Source of the DNA: Syngnathus acus
Taxonomy: Eukaryota > Chordata > Actinopteri > Syngnathiformes > Syngnathidae
Assembly (NCBI RefSeq): GCF_901709675.1
Contig: NC_051108.1
Coordinates: forward strand, 310,001 to 374,000
Reading direction: 5' to 3'
DNA: 64,000 nt
The notes below the pieces were generated by a model. It did no database searches. It worked only from the letters and a program-made list of their open reading frames with translations, and was not told where the DNA came from. Shown here in pieces: positions 35,501 through 56,699 of this stretch. Position numbers and translations under genes: made by a program. The first letter of the stretch is position 1, and every line of letters begins with the position of its first letter.

Positions 35501-37154
35501 TTGGGTCAATTTTGGGCTTCACTTTTCCGCGTCCTAACGCCAAACACAAAGGCGTGACGTGGGCCGGTCTTTGCTCATCGCAAAGCAACAATAGCGGCGT
35601 TACATTTTGGGCTGGGAAAAGGGCAGCGCTTATTTTGGGAAATAATTACAGTTGGCAGCCGTAGGGGGAGCCGCAGAGCAAACCCGATGGCGAGCGTCAC
35701 TTGCCCACTGTTTTGACACTGGCTGCTTTTGGCAGCCGACCCCAAATCAAGAAAACACCCAAAAGCCAAGCCACCGTAGTCACTATGTTTACAACAAAAG
35801 AGCATTACGATTTTCGGGTGTGCGGTGAGTCGAGCCGTAATTACACTTTCGATGGAGTCGCCCCCCACCCCACCCCACCCCGCCCCAAAAAAAGAAAACT
35901 CGGGAAGGCAGCGGAGCGGGTTCTAACCGCAAAACCAAAGCAAACAACAAGTCTGGCTGCAATACATTGACATTCTGGACAAATTCACCTCTGCGTGAAC
36001 CCTGTGAAAATTAGAGCCGCATTTGAAAAGAAGTGTGGGTTCCCACAATTCATTGGCAGCCTATGGCCAGCATTTTGCACTCACTTTTTGCCATTCTTTA
36101 GTCATCGTCAACATAAACGACGGGACTGAGAGGATTGTTTACAAGCTTGGAGCGAGCGAGCGGGCGGGCGGGCCGGGGGGGGGCACTTTTGCAAAGCCTG
36201 CCCGGCCGGGGCGGCGCTTAGGGTCCCACAAGCGACGCATTGTGACTAGGTCCTCTGCCGGACGGCAGCTGCCTTCGCCGAGGATTCTTGGGAGGAGTGT
36301 GCGTGCGTGCACGCATGAGTGTCTGTTGAGTAAACCAGACATCGGCCCCATTCTCCAGCCCCCCCCCACCCGCTCGCTCGCTCGCTCGCCCCATCCCACT
36401 CTCCCTTTGCACTTCTGCTTGGAGGAATGTGTGGTCCGCCTCCTACGCTGGACGGCTGTGCCAACATTCCTGACTCACACAAGGAGAAAAAGGAGGGAAG
36501 GGCTGAAAGAGAACTAAATACGGGAGCGGAATGAAAATGTGCTGCCGACGCTGTGCAAGCGTGCTAATAGTAGCAGACTATTGTTTCCCCTTCCTAACCC
36601 TAAGCCCACACCATGGGCAGATGCGCACACACAGAAGGCCGCAGGGGATTCCTGGAATACCAGCCCTTTAGCAGAGCAGATTGTGGCCTCTGCAGAACAA
36701 ACCTGCGCTCTCTCCTGAGCAAATAGCCAGCACCTTTTACCTGGTGGCTTCCTGCTCCAAGCGGGACACGCTGGGCACGTAGAACATGACCCCAAAGAAG
36801 AGCAGCGGCTCGTTGCCAAACTTGTCCAGCTGCTTCTTGAGGGGCTTCTCCAACTCCACCCAACGCTGCGCCGGCGCCTGGGTCTTCCCTCGGAACCACA
36901 GGCCAAAGTAGGGCGTCTAAAGCCGAGGGGGGACGTCAGAAAGGAGATCTCGGTGGAGTCGCTAACGGAGGAGGGCTCACCTCGCGTAGTTCCAGACGCT
37001 GCGCCACGGCTTCCAGGCATTCCTGCCCCGTGCTCTCCACAGACAGCGTACATTCGATCACGTTGCTGTCCAGCAGCCGAATGCGCGTCACAAAGTAGTT
37101 CTTGCTCAGGACGTTGTAGCGCCGCGTGCGCCGCAGCTTCAGCCGGAAGGGCAT
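29025..37154 (-). CDS. ptpn14: FERM-domain protein tyrosine phosphatase PTPN14 (Pez)
   Basis: Cytosolic/junctional phosphatase that restrains YAP in mammals. Exon 1 (37154-36981) encodes exactly 58 residues, [18 protein letters not shown] onward, almost identical to human PTPN14. Later exons lie near 36918-36740, 34767-34667, 34274-34205, 34126-34053, 33987-33898, 33831-33742, 33647-33560, 33497-33412, 33304-33237, 32873-32805, 32740-32273, 32136-30984, 30530-30387, 30318-30090, 30010-29882, 29812-29574, 29472-29308 and about 29155-29025. Domains: N-terminal FERM, a long linker with PPPPY (about 31901-31917) and PPEY (about 31270-31290) WW ligands plus an acidic run, then the PTP domain. The P-loop reads [11 protein letters not shown]. 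The WPD loop reads WPEQG and the pTyr loop NRFRDV, both atypical for active PTPs. The protein ends QFLKNSRLI. Neighbouring smyd2 supports PTPN14 over PTPN21. Confidence 0.95.
29483..29523. repeat. Uninterrupted poly(G)41 / sense poly(C)41
   Basis: Forty-one consecutive G on the plus strand. In the ptpn14 sense strand this is C41 followed by TCTTCTTCTCAG, the acceptor of exon 18, within an intron of only about 100 bp. Confidence 0.93.
34919..34982. repeat. Short minisatellite in ptpn14 intron 2
   Basis: Three copies of a roughly 24-bp unit around GTAACGCCAGCGGCCT. Intron 2 (about 34768-36739) otherwise shows only GAGC-type repeats and C/G runs. Confidence 0.75.
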
Positions 37155-37288
37155 GGCAAGTTCAAAGGTCGCGCTGAAGACGGAGCCGCTTCAGGAGCTG
37201 CCCACGGCCCCCCTCGCGCTGGGGCCGTGGCGCCGTGTGGAGAGATGCTCCGTGGCCAGACGCTGGCCCATTCCCAAAGGAGGACCAC

Positions 37289-37335
37289 AGGACAGGACAG
37301 GACAGGACAGGACAGGACAGGACCGGACCGGACCG
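37289..37335. repeat. (AGGAC)n pentanucleotide repeat upstream of the ptpn14 ATG
   Basis: About nine units 135-180 bp upstream of the ptpn14 start codon, becoming CGGAC at the right end. The same pentamer recurs in the efr3b 3' UTR. Confidence 0.9.
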
Positions 37336-37963
37336 CCGCCGCTGGAGACAGAAAGACATAAACACCGCTTGAGGTCTTCAAAAAAAAACATTTCCATGCC
37401 GCTTGCCATCACGTTCCTTGGTGGCCAATCAATCCAAGGACTGTCAAGACTGGACAGAATTGCTCGATTGTCACTGTGCGGTTTAGCAAAGTGGAGGCCG
37501 ACAGATTGGCATTTCCAAGAAAATGCCGCGCGTGCACAAACACACAGATGGGATGCCAGATGTCTCTTGGAAGATCATCTGCTCATTTTGCTGCACTCCA
37601 GCCAGCTCAAACGCACCACACAACTCTCATTGGTGGGAACCCGTGTCGCTCACCGATCCGGACCAAAATCCAAATTCACACACACTGGAGGTCACAGCGC
37701 ACAGAGTAGGGTGTGAGGATGGCCACAAAAACAACGTACAGGAAGAAGCCAGCGCACCGGCACGGCGCAATGACTGCCAGTGGGCGGAGCAAAGGTAGCG
37801 CTGGCTGGGAAACGGAGGAGGAGCGCCATCTCTTATCATGTCCTTCCAGTTGTTCCCAAGAAGAACGGAAAGGAGGGAAAAATCAACAGCCGGGATCAAG
37901 AGCCGCTGCTCGTCATCGTCCCAAACCGCAGCCCTGCTCACTTTTTCCATGACATTCCCAGCC

Positions 37964-38044
37964 CGCCAAGCCAAAGCGCCAAGCCAAAGCGCCAAGCCAA
38001 AGCGCCAAGCCAAAGCGCCAAGCCAAAGCGCCAAGACAAAGCGC
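37964..38044. repeat. 13-bp minisatellite
   Basis: Six tandem copies of GCCAAGCCAAAGC, the last with one change, ending in a C-run. Confidence 0.9.
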
Positions 38045-38839
38045 CCCCCCACCCCACACAGGACCTTACAACACAGACGCCTGCTTGTCATCGCCTATTG
38101 TGAGCTCAGGTCTATCTGTCGCGTGTATGTTTGGTAGTCTCTGGCGCATGATAGGAGGCGGGGCTTGCGCTGATTGACATTCCACCCCTTTGCACCTGCA
38201 AAGCATCATACATATCAGGGCAGGTCCAAACACGCTTTGTCACAACCGGGCAATGTTGGGGGTTTTTTGTGCTCAACATTTTGAAGCAACTTCACCAAAA
38301 ACACGCAGACCACTAAAGCATTGACCCCGCCCCCAGCCGCTTGCTGAGCTCAGTTGGCGCTGCTGGCAAGAAGCGGAATTCTTCACAGCTTTCAAATTCT
38401 CCGGCAAACCAAAGTGCCGTGTATTCCCCCAAAACCACTGGCCCTGCTACCATGTCATTTACACAGCGTGCTGTTGGACATGAGACGCAGCCAGATGTCC
38501 GTGGGGGAGGGGGGGGGTTACGCCCCCTGCAGCAATATTTGCCTTTAGATGTTTGCGTGTGTGCATGCACGTTTTCTTTTTACAGGTGCATGTCAAAACA
38601 CATCGTTCACACGCATACGCATACAAATATGTAAGAGTTGTGCAATGACGCGTTCCAAAACACAAACGACAAAGGCATTTTACTATGAATGCAATATTTG
38701 GGACTGATCTGACTGCGAAGAACCAGGTGATAGACTGCCCCCAAGGTGTGTCATCGTTTCCAGACGGTAGACTGCTGTCATTTTGAACTGTTTTGAAATC
38801 AAATCTCCAGGTGATACACTGACAAGAAGAATGATGTAT

Positions 38840-38905
38840 GACTTCATTTAGGGCAAGCATGTCTGAGGTCAGGCCCGGGGCCAAATTCGGCCCGCGGCCT
38901 CGCAG
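38840..38905. mobile_element. hAT-like terminal fragment (candidate)
   Basis: Contains GTCAGGCCCGGGGCCAAATT followed by CGGCCCGCGG, resembling the CAAACTCAAGGCCCGGGGGC terminal region of common vertebrate hAT elements. It is similar in kind to the fragment at 44597-44650. No target duplication could be fixed. Confidence 0.4.
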
Positions 38906-40273
38906 AGGAAGATGTACTAAAAGCTATGTTCCTTTTCACCAGCAGAACTGAGGCCGTCCCAATGCAAACTTCACCCCACTCACAAAGTCGTTATGGGTGT
39001 CGGGGTGACCCCCTGGCGGCGTGAGCCTCGCGTGGCCCTTTCCAGCCCATTTCCAAAATGCAGAGCAAAGTTGATAGATAGGGGGGGGGGGGGGGCGTCG
39101 TGGCTTCCAGGACAAGTGGCAAACCTTCGCAGAAACAGAAAAGAAGTCTCGTTGGACTGGCTGGTTTCTAGGGATTCGTCATCAAGAGAACAAAACACGC
39201 AAACTACGACAAGGTAAGGCGGTGAAAATGAAAGCATCTCAAAGCTCGGTGGGCGGCCCCCAGCCAATTTACCCTCAGCAAATCAGGGCCGATTGGATCG
39301 TCATTTTTAACCACAGGTGATAAAAAATCTGCTCCACTTAATTTGTCATTTGCTAATGATTTGATTGTGAAGCTCCAAATGATGGGCTGTGACCTTTGGG
39401 CCTTTGTTTGGGCATTTGGGTTCCAGGTGATGCGCCGCTTGCTCCCTTAGCTGTCATTTTCGAGTGAGTCAACCGTGAAGCACCCTGTAAACAACTTTGG
39501 CGGACTTTTGACTCCTTTCTAGCAGCGATTTCAGACTCGATGAACCATGTAACAACCAACCCATGTAACAACCCATGGAAGCCAATGCAAGCCACTGCTC
39601 CAAAGAACCAACCCCGACCGAGTGTACTTGCAGGTACAGGTGTTTACAGAGCAAGTCGTGACGACAATATTTGGGATGCACCGTCAGCTTCCTTACGTGG
39701 CCCAGCCATTTGGCCTGTTTTTTCTTTTTTTTTGGAGGGGCGGACGGCGGACCCAACAGTCATTAAAAAAGTAGCACAAACAAACACTTTGCAAGAGTCC
39801 AACTCACCCCGCTACATGCCGATGTGTCCCGAAGAGACCTCTCTCCGTCTCCTTCTCTCCTTCACACGGAAAACATAATCTCCATCCAGTGTGGATTAGG
39901 TTTCCACGTGAAGCGTAGGATTTTGCGACGGACTCTCGGCGGAGGGGAAATAAATCTCAGTCGTAAAACTCGATTTGGTGGCGCCAGGGAAGGGGGAAAA
40001 AAAGTTTTCGGCGGGTCGAATTGGGAGTTGAACGGCACCAAAAAAGGCTTACGAGCCGTCGTCTCTCTCACGAGTGGGCCGTGGCGGTGAGTGAGTGGAG
40101 TGGAGTGGAGTGGAGCAGCGACGTGGTGATGTGGTCTCGCTGGGGCGTCTTTGCTAGGCTATGCGGTGCGGTGCGATGCGATGCGGTCCAGTCCAGCAGA
40201 GGAGCCGCTGCTTGCCCTCCGGGGGCGTTCTGGACACGAGTGGGCGGGCGGGGCTGAGACGGAGTCGCTAGAT

Positions 40274-40313
40274 GCGTTCACGAGCACCGAATAATGTCGG
40301 TGCTCGTGTACGC
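40274..40313. other. Long perfect-type hairpin
   Basis: Left arm 40274-40290 and right arm 40297-40313 pair at 16 of 17 positions around a 6-nt loop (ATAATG). The inner 11 bp (ACGAGCACCGA) are perfect. Function unknown; it lies upstream of ptpn14. Confidence 0.8.
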
Positions 40314-43096
40314 AGCTCCTTTTTGCAAAGTGGCCATTTTGCAGTAGGCACACGTTTTTGTTCTTACACATACACACGCACTCTATACAACTTGTTTTAA
40401 GATGCAAAAACAACATTTCAGAAATAACTTTCACATCTACTACACGCTGAACCCTTAAATATCCCAACATGGAGGTGGCGAGCAGTAGTGGTTCTCCGCC
40501 ACATCCGGATCAACTTTAGAGTCGCGACATTTGTTTGGTGAGAACAATAAGCGAATGCTTACGGAATTGTATTTTGGATAGATGGATGGCATTTCTTCTC
40601 AGCCCACCCAATGAAAATGAGCGCCCTTTGAAAGGTGAACACGCTCAAGTCCACGCAATTCCCCAGCTTTGGTGATCAGCATGAAGGCAGCAGGCAGTGA
40701 CATCACAAGGCAGAAATGTGAGGAATGCGGGGCTCCTCGTCCAAGACCACCTCCTGCCACCCGCCTGCTTTCGGGCTTTTCCACACAAGTACAATAATAA
40801 TAATTGGAATAATCTTCACTTTTACACTTGTTTTTGGACTAGGTGCAAACACAGTGGGGAATTTTGGTTTTCAAAAAAGTCTTCCATAGTAACAGTTATG
40901 GTATATTATCTACCTTTAATTACCGGTGTTAAGTTTGCTGTCTTAAAACAGCTGCTACCTTCGCAAATCGGGGGGGGGGGTTAATTGAATTAAATTTTTG
41001 TGTACAGTATTTGTTATTCTTATTGACTTTCTATTTGGGTAAATAGCCAACGTCTCAATGTAAATGTTTTGTGTTGTTTTTTTTCTCCCCAAAGAAAACG
41101 GTGGCCCTTTTCTGGACACTAACGCGCTTTTTATTTGTGACTAAATTGTGACATCTTGTGGCTGACACGAGTACTGCTGCGTAAGTGAAAAGGGGAATGA
41201 GGGACCAATTATTTCAGGCCAAAGACTAATATATTTAATAATGTTTGAAAAACATTCTTATATATCATTTACTGATGAGGTAAGAGAAAAGCTTGATGTT
41301 CGTTTGCCTGTACTCTACTGCCACCTGCTGATCAAGTTGGAGTCGCAATGAATGAACCATTCTTACATTCTCTTCCTTTGTCTCTTTTTGAAGTGCAATC
41401 CTATGCAAATTTGGTGACTTGTAAGCACTATCCTGTAGTTGAAATTGATAGACGATGAAAGCAAGGTACATAAGCAGATTGCGGCAAGAAGGACATGGCA
41501 AATATGATCTGTGTGCGTGACTGCTCTTGGCAGCCAATTCACAGCACAACAGAATGTTCTGATGTTGGAGCACGACGGCCACCATGGGCTCACACATGCA
41601 ATTGACTCCAACATGTGCTGACCATTACGGTCTGTTCTTTCTCGTTTAGGTGCCCTGTAAACGTGGGCTTCGGCTTCGCTTTTACAAGAAACTAATATTT
41701 TGTTTTCACGCTACATTTAATGCAAACACCTGAGGCATGTGCACACAAACTTTAGAAGAGGGATTCAAAACAACAAAGTTATCATCATTAAATATGTCAA
41801 AGGAATGCATCATAATGTGTATTAAAGTTGATCTCTTTGTATGTTACATATAATCACATTTCTCTCCAAATAACATGTGGAAAATCAAACAACCAAATAT
41901 ATCAACCACATACGTAAATACCCAAATGAACCATATCATTCATTACCTTCACTTGTATTACTAAGAATTTGGAAATGTGGCCAAAGAACTTGCATCATCG
42001 TGTTTCACATTCCCACAGGGTCATTTGGTTTTCAACTAACTAACTAAATATGTCAATTGAAAACAGACTCGTTCTACACTAAGTTCCAGCTCTCCTTGGA
42101 GCATTCCTTTGCTCAAATTATATTGTGGCCAGGCAGCCAAGGCTTACAAAAAAAATGTGTTTTTACAATCTATTTAATGACATTGTTATTGTTTTCATGA
42201 AGTGTATTATTTTTGTCAAGCTGTTTGTATTGTTAAGAACAAATCTCAAACGGCATGCATGCGGTCGGTCGGTCGAGACGACACAAATACGCGCCGACGG
42301 ATCGTATGCGACTCGTACAAATGGTGCTTTTCGCTCGAGGAGGAATTTTGAAAGCGCCAAAAGCCCTTTGCTTTTGTCCTTTTCAAAACTTGCGTGTGAC
42401 AATGACCGCATTGCACCATCTGTTGCCTTTACACAAAGTCTTTGAGAAAATCGGTCGGGACTGCGGCGCACATCGCTTTTGATGTTCTCCGGTCGACCGC
42501 TCATCAAAATCAAACTCAGGGGTCAGATCAATAGTCAGGTTTCCAAACAGCGCGTTCTCCTCCGGAAGACACTGTTCCGCCACCGCCGCCGCTAATGGCG
42601 TTCCTTTACGTAAGGCGAACAAGCTTTGGGCCTGGAATGCCGTGGCGACGTGGGCGGGGTGGTTGTTCCTTGCACGGCTTTAAAGGACAGGGCCGATACA
42701 CTCGCAATATCAAACGTGAACGCAAGCTCTCGGTAATTGGAGCAGAACAGATCTGGCGTAAGCTTTTCATTTCACCGTTTGCTTCAAAGGAGCACCGGGC
42801 AAAGAAAGAAAATCAAAATAACAATGGCGTTAAAGTCGTCCTTTTGGAAGAGGAAAATGACAAGGATTCTGGCCTAGTTCCTTTTCCAAAGCGCTTGAGT
42901 CGTGCGTGAACTGGAGCTCGTCCCGGTCCACTTTGAGCAGCCGAGTCATACAATTGGGAAGATGTTACATCGTTAATATTAAACATTACTAACAACAATG
43001 TGGCCGTGGCAACGTGACACGCGGCTGGCTGCAGGTCAACTGTCAAGTCGCCACGCTGATAGAAAAAAGAAAAGCTTCGTGGGCTAAGGCGGCGAA

Positions 43097-43104
<8 letters not shown>

Positions 43105-43136
<32 letters not shown>
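43105..43136. repeat. (AG)n dinucleotide repeat
   Basis: About 16 AG units, roughly 85 bp upstream of the pomc TATA box. Confidence 0.92.
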
Positions 43137-43141
<5 letters not shown>

Positions 43142-43164
43142 AAATGATGCATTGTTCCCCCGCC

Positions 43165-43383
43165 CACGTGGAGTGGGAGATCCCTCGCTCGCACACCCAC
43201 CCCGAGGCCTCCAGGAGCTCTATAAAAGGAGCAGAGCGCGGAGAGCCTCTCGAGCTGACGGCAGCTGCGAGGAAGAGGAGACGAGTCGCCGCGCAAAAGG
43301 AAGAAAAACTCATAGGAGCTTAAACAACAACAAATATAAAAAAAAAAAAAGAAAGAAAGAAAAAACCAGGACGACCAGAATCG
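43165..43383 (+). promoter_or_regulatory. pomc promoter and non-coding first exon
   Basis: An E-box CACGTG lies at 43165-43170 and a TATAAAAG box at 43221-43228. Transcription would start near 43250. A non-coding exon 1 would end at about 43383 with a GTAGGA donor. This matches the usual vertebrate POMC layout, in which exon 1 is untranslated. Confidence 0.65.
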
Positions 43384-43797
43384 GTAGGAAAATGTCGCCG
43401 CCTTCTTTTTGCTTAGCAGGGATGAGTGCCAAATCAGATGATTGCTTTGCCTTTCCGTAGCTATATTCTTCTTCTGCAATCTGTAGTCACGGTTAATAAA
43501 CGTAACCATTTTCAGACACGGTGGGGGGAGTTGAAGCAGTTGCGCAAGCCATCTGCAATATTCCAGTCAAAGCCGCTCGCTCGTCAATGTTTGCAGAGTT
43601 CAGTGGGATCAGCGCAGGAAGGAGAGCGTTTCAAATGCCCGAGCGAGCCCACAGCAATGAAAGCTGCTTTTTGGGGGGGTTTACATGTTGTCAAAATGGA
43701 TGTGGGTTGTTGCACTGCAAAAAGGCAAGACACCTACCTAGCACAGATGCCATTTGTCCGGCTTGACGCTTTGCTTTTTCTTTTGAAGCCCAGCAAC

Positions 43798-44519
43798 ATG
43801 GAGTGTCCGTGTTGGTTGTCGGTGGCGCTCTTCTTGTCCATTCCGGCCTTGGGCTCAGAGTGCTCCATCTGCAAAAACATCAACAGGGGGAGGCTGCTGG
43901 TGAGCTCATCTGCCAATGCGTGTTCAACCGCACCTTGCCCGTCACTCCGTCTAACCTCAAACGCCAGTCGTGAAGGATCAACGGGTGGAATGGAATCTTC
44001 TTGACCCTCGCTGTGTTTTCTGTCATGGCCTCCGTTCAGGTCTGCCTGGAACTCTGCAAGTCAGCCAGCCAGATGCGGCGTCCGGCGCTCAGCATCAGCG
44101 AGGAAAAGGAACTCTCCACGTTGGAGGCCAGGGCAGCAGAAGGGCGGCGCTCGTACCCCATGGAGCACTTCCGCTGGAGTCAGCCCTCCAGGAACGGGAC
44201 CCGGGAAGGCCGAGCGGGCTCTCATCATGCCGAGAGGAGCTATTCCATGGAGCACTTCCGCTGGGGGAAACCCCCCGGCGGGAACATGACGCCCAGACCC
44301 AAGCCGGGACACAAAAGCGCCAAGCGAAGGCACTCGCCATGGGGCAAACTCCCCAACCGCAAAGCGCTCAAAGGCTCTGCCTTCCCGAGCGAGCCGGCGA
44401 GGCCCCGGGAGAGGAAGCGGGGGAGTCCCCGAGACGGCCACGTGAAGAATGCTCAGGGATCGCTGACCGGCATCTTCGGGGACATTCTTCTCAAGGATGT
44501 GCAGAGGATCGTCGGCTAG
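43798..44519 (+). CDS. pomc: Divergent proopiomelanocortin (two melanocortin cores, no opioid core)
   Basis: Secreted neuropeptide precursor. Exons 43798-43899 and 44040-44519 join to 193 aa. A signal peptide (residues about 1-20, CWLSVALFLSIPALGS) precedes a shortened N-POMC that keeps four cysteines (CSIC, then CLELC). Core 1, SYPMEHFRW (residue 72 on; 44151-44177), follows an RR site. Core 2, SYSMEHFRWGKPPGG (residue 101 on; 44238-44264), follows ER. Each core is followed by an N-glycosylation sequon (NGT, NMT). A degenerate third core, HSPWGKLP, starts at residue 132 after KRR. The ACTH basic address (KKRRP) is absent from both cores. After RKR, the beta-endorphin position starts GSPRD instead of YGGFM, but its tail LTGIFGDILLKD still resembles LLTLFKNVIIKD. 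The two-exon coding layout and convergent efr3b support POMC. It is probably a fast-evolving duplicate such as teleost pomcb; the exact copy is inferred. Confidence 0.88.
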
Positions 44520-44596
44520 CTGATTTTTGCATGTTGCTATCAATCACTTTATGTCTTTGTGTTTCTCGTTCCTTGTTGTAAAAGTCTTGACTGAGC

Positions 44597-44650
44597 GAAT
44601 TGGGTGTCAAACTCAAGCCCAGATCTGGGCCTACGCCTCATTTTAGCTTT
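44597..44650 (+). mobile_element. hAT-like terminal fragment in the pomc 3' UTR (candidate)
   Basis: GGGTGTCAAACTCAAG followed by CCCAGATCTGGGCC and CTCATTTTAG resembles the end of a common vertebrate hAT family. Only a short piece is present. Confidence 0.45.
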
Positions 44651-44727
44651 GACTAATGTACTGGCTGTGGGACAAGTTGAAGTCTTTGTGGACTAGGCTA
44701 GTAAGCGTTGGCCTTGTTTGTAAACAA

Positions 44728-44733
44728 AATAAA
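44728..44733 (+). terminator. pomc polyadenylation signal
   Basis: AATAAA 209 bp after the pomc stop codon. Confidence 0.6.
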
Positions 44734-44911
44734 AAATGCCAGTGAGTTCCTGACATCGGCTTCGTTTGTAAACAATACCAAAAACGCCAGCGGGAAAACG
44801 CTTGGTCATATCCTTCTGGTTTTGTCAATTCAATACATTTCTTTAAGCATGGCAGTGCCAAGTCTGACCGGAAAAAGACAAGGGAAGGGCTTCTTCTGTG
44901 GACTGGTAACT

Positions 44912-44917
44912 TTTATT
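44912..44917 (-). terminator. efr3b polyadenylation signal
   Basis: Minus-strand AATAAA about 945 bp after the efr3b stop. It lies under 200 bp from the pomc signal, so the two transcripts converge closely. Confidence 0.6.
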
Positions 44918-44943
44918 GTCTAACACATCACAGAAGCATGCAA

Positions 44944-45042
44944 GGACAGGACAGGACAGGACAGGACAGGTCAGGTCAGGTCAGGTCAGGTCAGGTCAGG
45001 TCAGGTCAGGTCAGGTCAGGTCAGGACAGGACAGGACAGGAC
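44944..45042. repeat. (ACAGG)n-(TCAGG)n-(ACAGG)n pentamer array
   Basis: Five ACAGG units, about eleven TCAGG units, then four ACAGG units, inside the efr3b 3' UTR (CCTGT/CCTGA in sense). The rest of this UTR (45043-45862) shows only GCAC-type repeats near 45416-45461. Confidence 0.92.
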
Positions 45043-45862
45043 GGACGCAGCGAGCGCTAAGGCATTTTTCCGTCCCCAAAAAGTCAAGCTGCCTTTGTCA
45101 CAAGGTCCTCCAGTTTTTAAAGTGCAAAGTTCACAGAAGGGGTCTCGGACCTGCACAAGCACTACGCGGTTGACAGAGCTATCCGGAACTAGACGACAAA
45201 ATGACTGACACAAGTAAGGTGGGTGGGTCACGCTTGGTGGACACAAACGGGAACGACCGGAGAGTCACGACACGACCGCAAACGAGGACGAGATTCGAGG
45301 GAAGTCGGCACGGGGACAGACGTGCCGTGCCGTTGGTGGGAGACTAAGCTGATGCCAACGAGAGGCAGAGAAGAGACGGAGCGTCAAATTTGAGTTCTTA
45401 TAAAATAGATACGTGCGTGCGCGCACGCAGGCACGCACAGACACGCGCACGCACGCACACACTCGGAGTAGATGTTGAGATGTTGACTGTAGACGAGCTG
45501 AAAGATTTGAATGCTTTATGCCGGGGGGACCCTGTACTCACAATGAGCTGTTGAGCGACTTCTTATCCTACTGTTAAAAAGGAATGTGAAAAATAATAAA
45601 CGAGGATCAAATCACGGCCGCGCACGATGAGAGAATTGGCAATATGTCAGCACTACAACAACAACAAAAAACCCATATTAAATCAGTGCAGAAAATGGAA
45701 AAGATTGTCCAAAACATTCCTACATGGCGAGCTTGACAAAATGTGGCTTGTTATCAAAGTTTTTGGCTTGCAGCAGCGGCACCTTATTTCTTTTTTGCCC
45801 TGCCTCGCCAAGAAATGGTTTGCCCCGGAAGAGAAGAAGAAGAGTGGAGTAACCTTGCCTTC

Positions 45863-56463
<10,601 letters not shown>

Positions 56464-56490
56464 GATGGATGTCAGCCGCTAGAGGGCGGT

Positions 56491-56597
56491 TCACTTGGAG
56501 CGTCGAGGTGACGGAAAGAGCTGAGCCACTCGGGCGCCCGACTGACGCTTCAGCTCGGCGAGGTCAGTCAGGAAAACCGCGGGCTGTCCCTTGGCCT
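56491..56597 (-). other. Candidate upstream ORF in the efr3b 5' leader
   Basis: An open frame AKGQPAVFLTDLAELKRQSG... ending in a stop at 56493-56491, 27 bp before the efr3b ATG at 56463. A possible acceptor (CTTCCACAG) precedes 56597. A possible upstream exon ends ATG|GTGAGT at about 56989; splicing the two would give a 35-codon uORF starting exactly at that ATG. Both splice sites are predicted by eye. Confidence 0.4.
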
Positions 56598-56699
56598 GTG
56601 GAAGTTGTGCATAAGCCAAAATTAGCCGACTGTGGAAACATGCTAACGTCAATGGGAACATGAGAATAAATGGCACACACGTCACGTATTACGACGTTG

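Larger units (their letters stand above)
37336..43100. other. ptpn14-pomc intergenic interval
   Basis: About 5.8 kb without a supportable coding exon. It should hold the ptpn14 promoter and any non-coding 5' exons, which I cannot place. Contents seen: a 13-bp minisatellite, a hAT-like remnant, a G15 run at 39081-39095, a GC-rich stretch with GGAGT repeats at 40087-40260, a long hairpin at 40274-40313, and AT-rich DNA from 40780 to 42240. Confidence 0.55.

Noticed and set aside
29025-37154. PTPN21 instead of PTPN14
   Set aside because: The first 58 residues and smyd2 adjacency match PTPN14.
42383-42622. 79-codon minus-strand frame with NALFGNLTIDLTPEFDFDE
   Set aside because: Looks somewhat protein-like, but I recognise no family and find no supporting splice sites or neighbours; kept only as a note.
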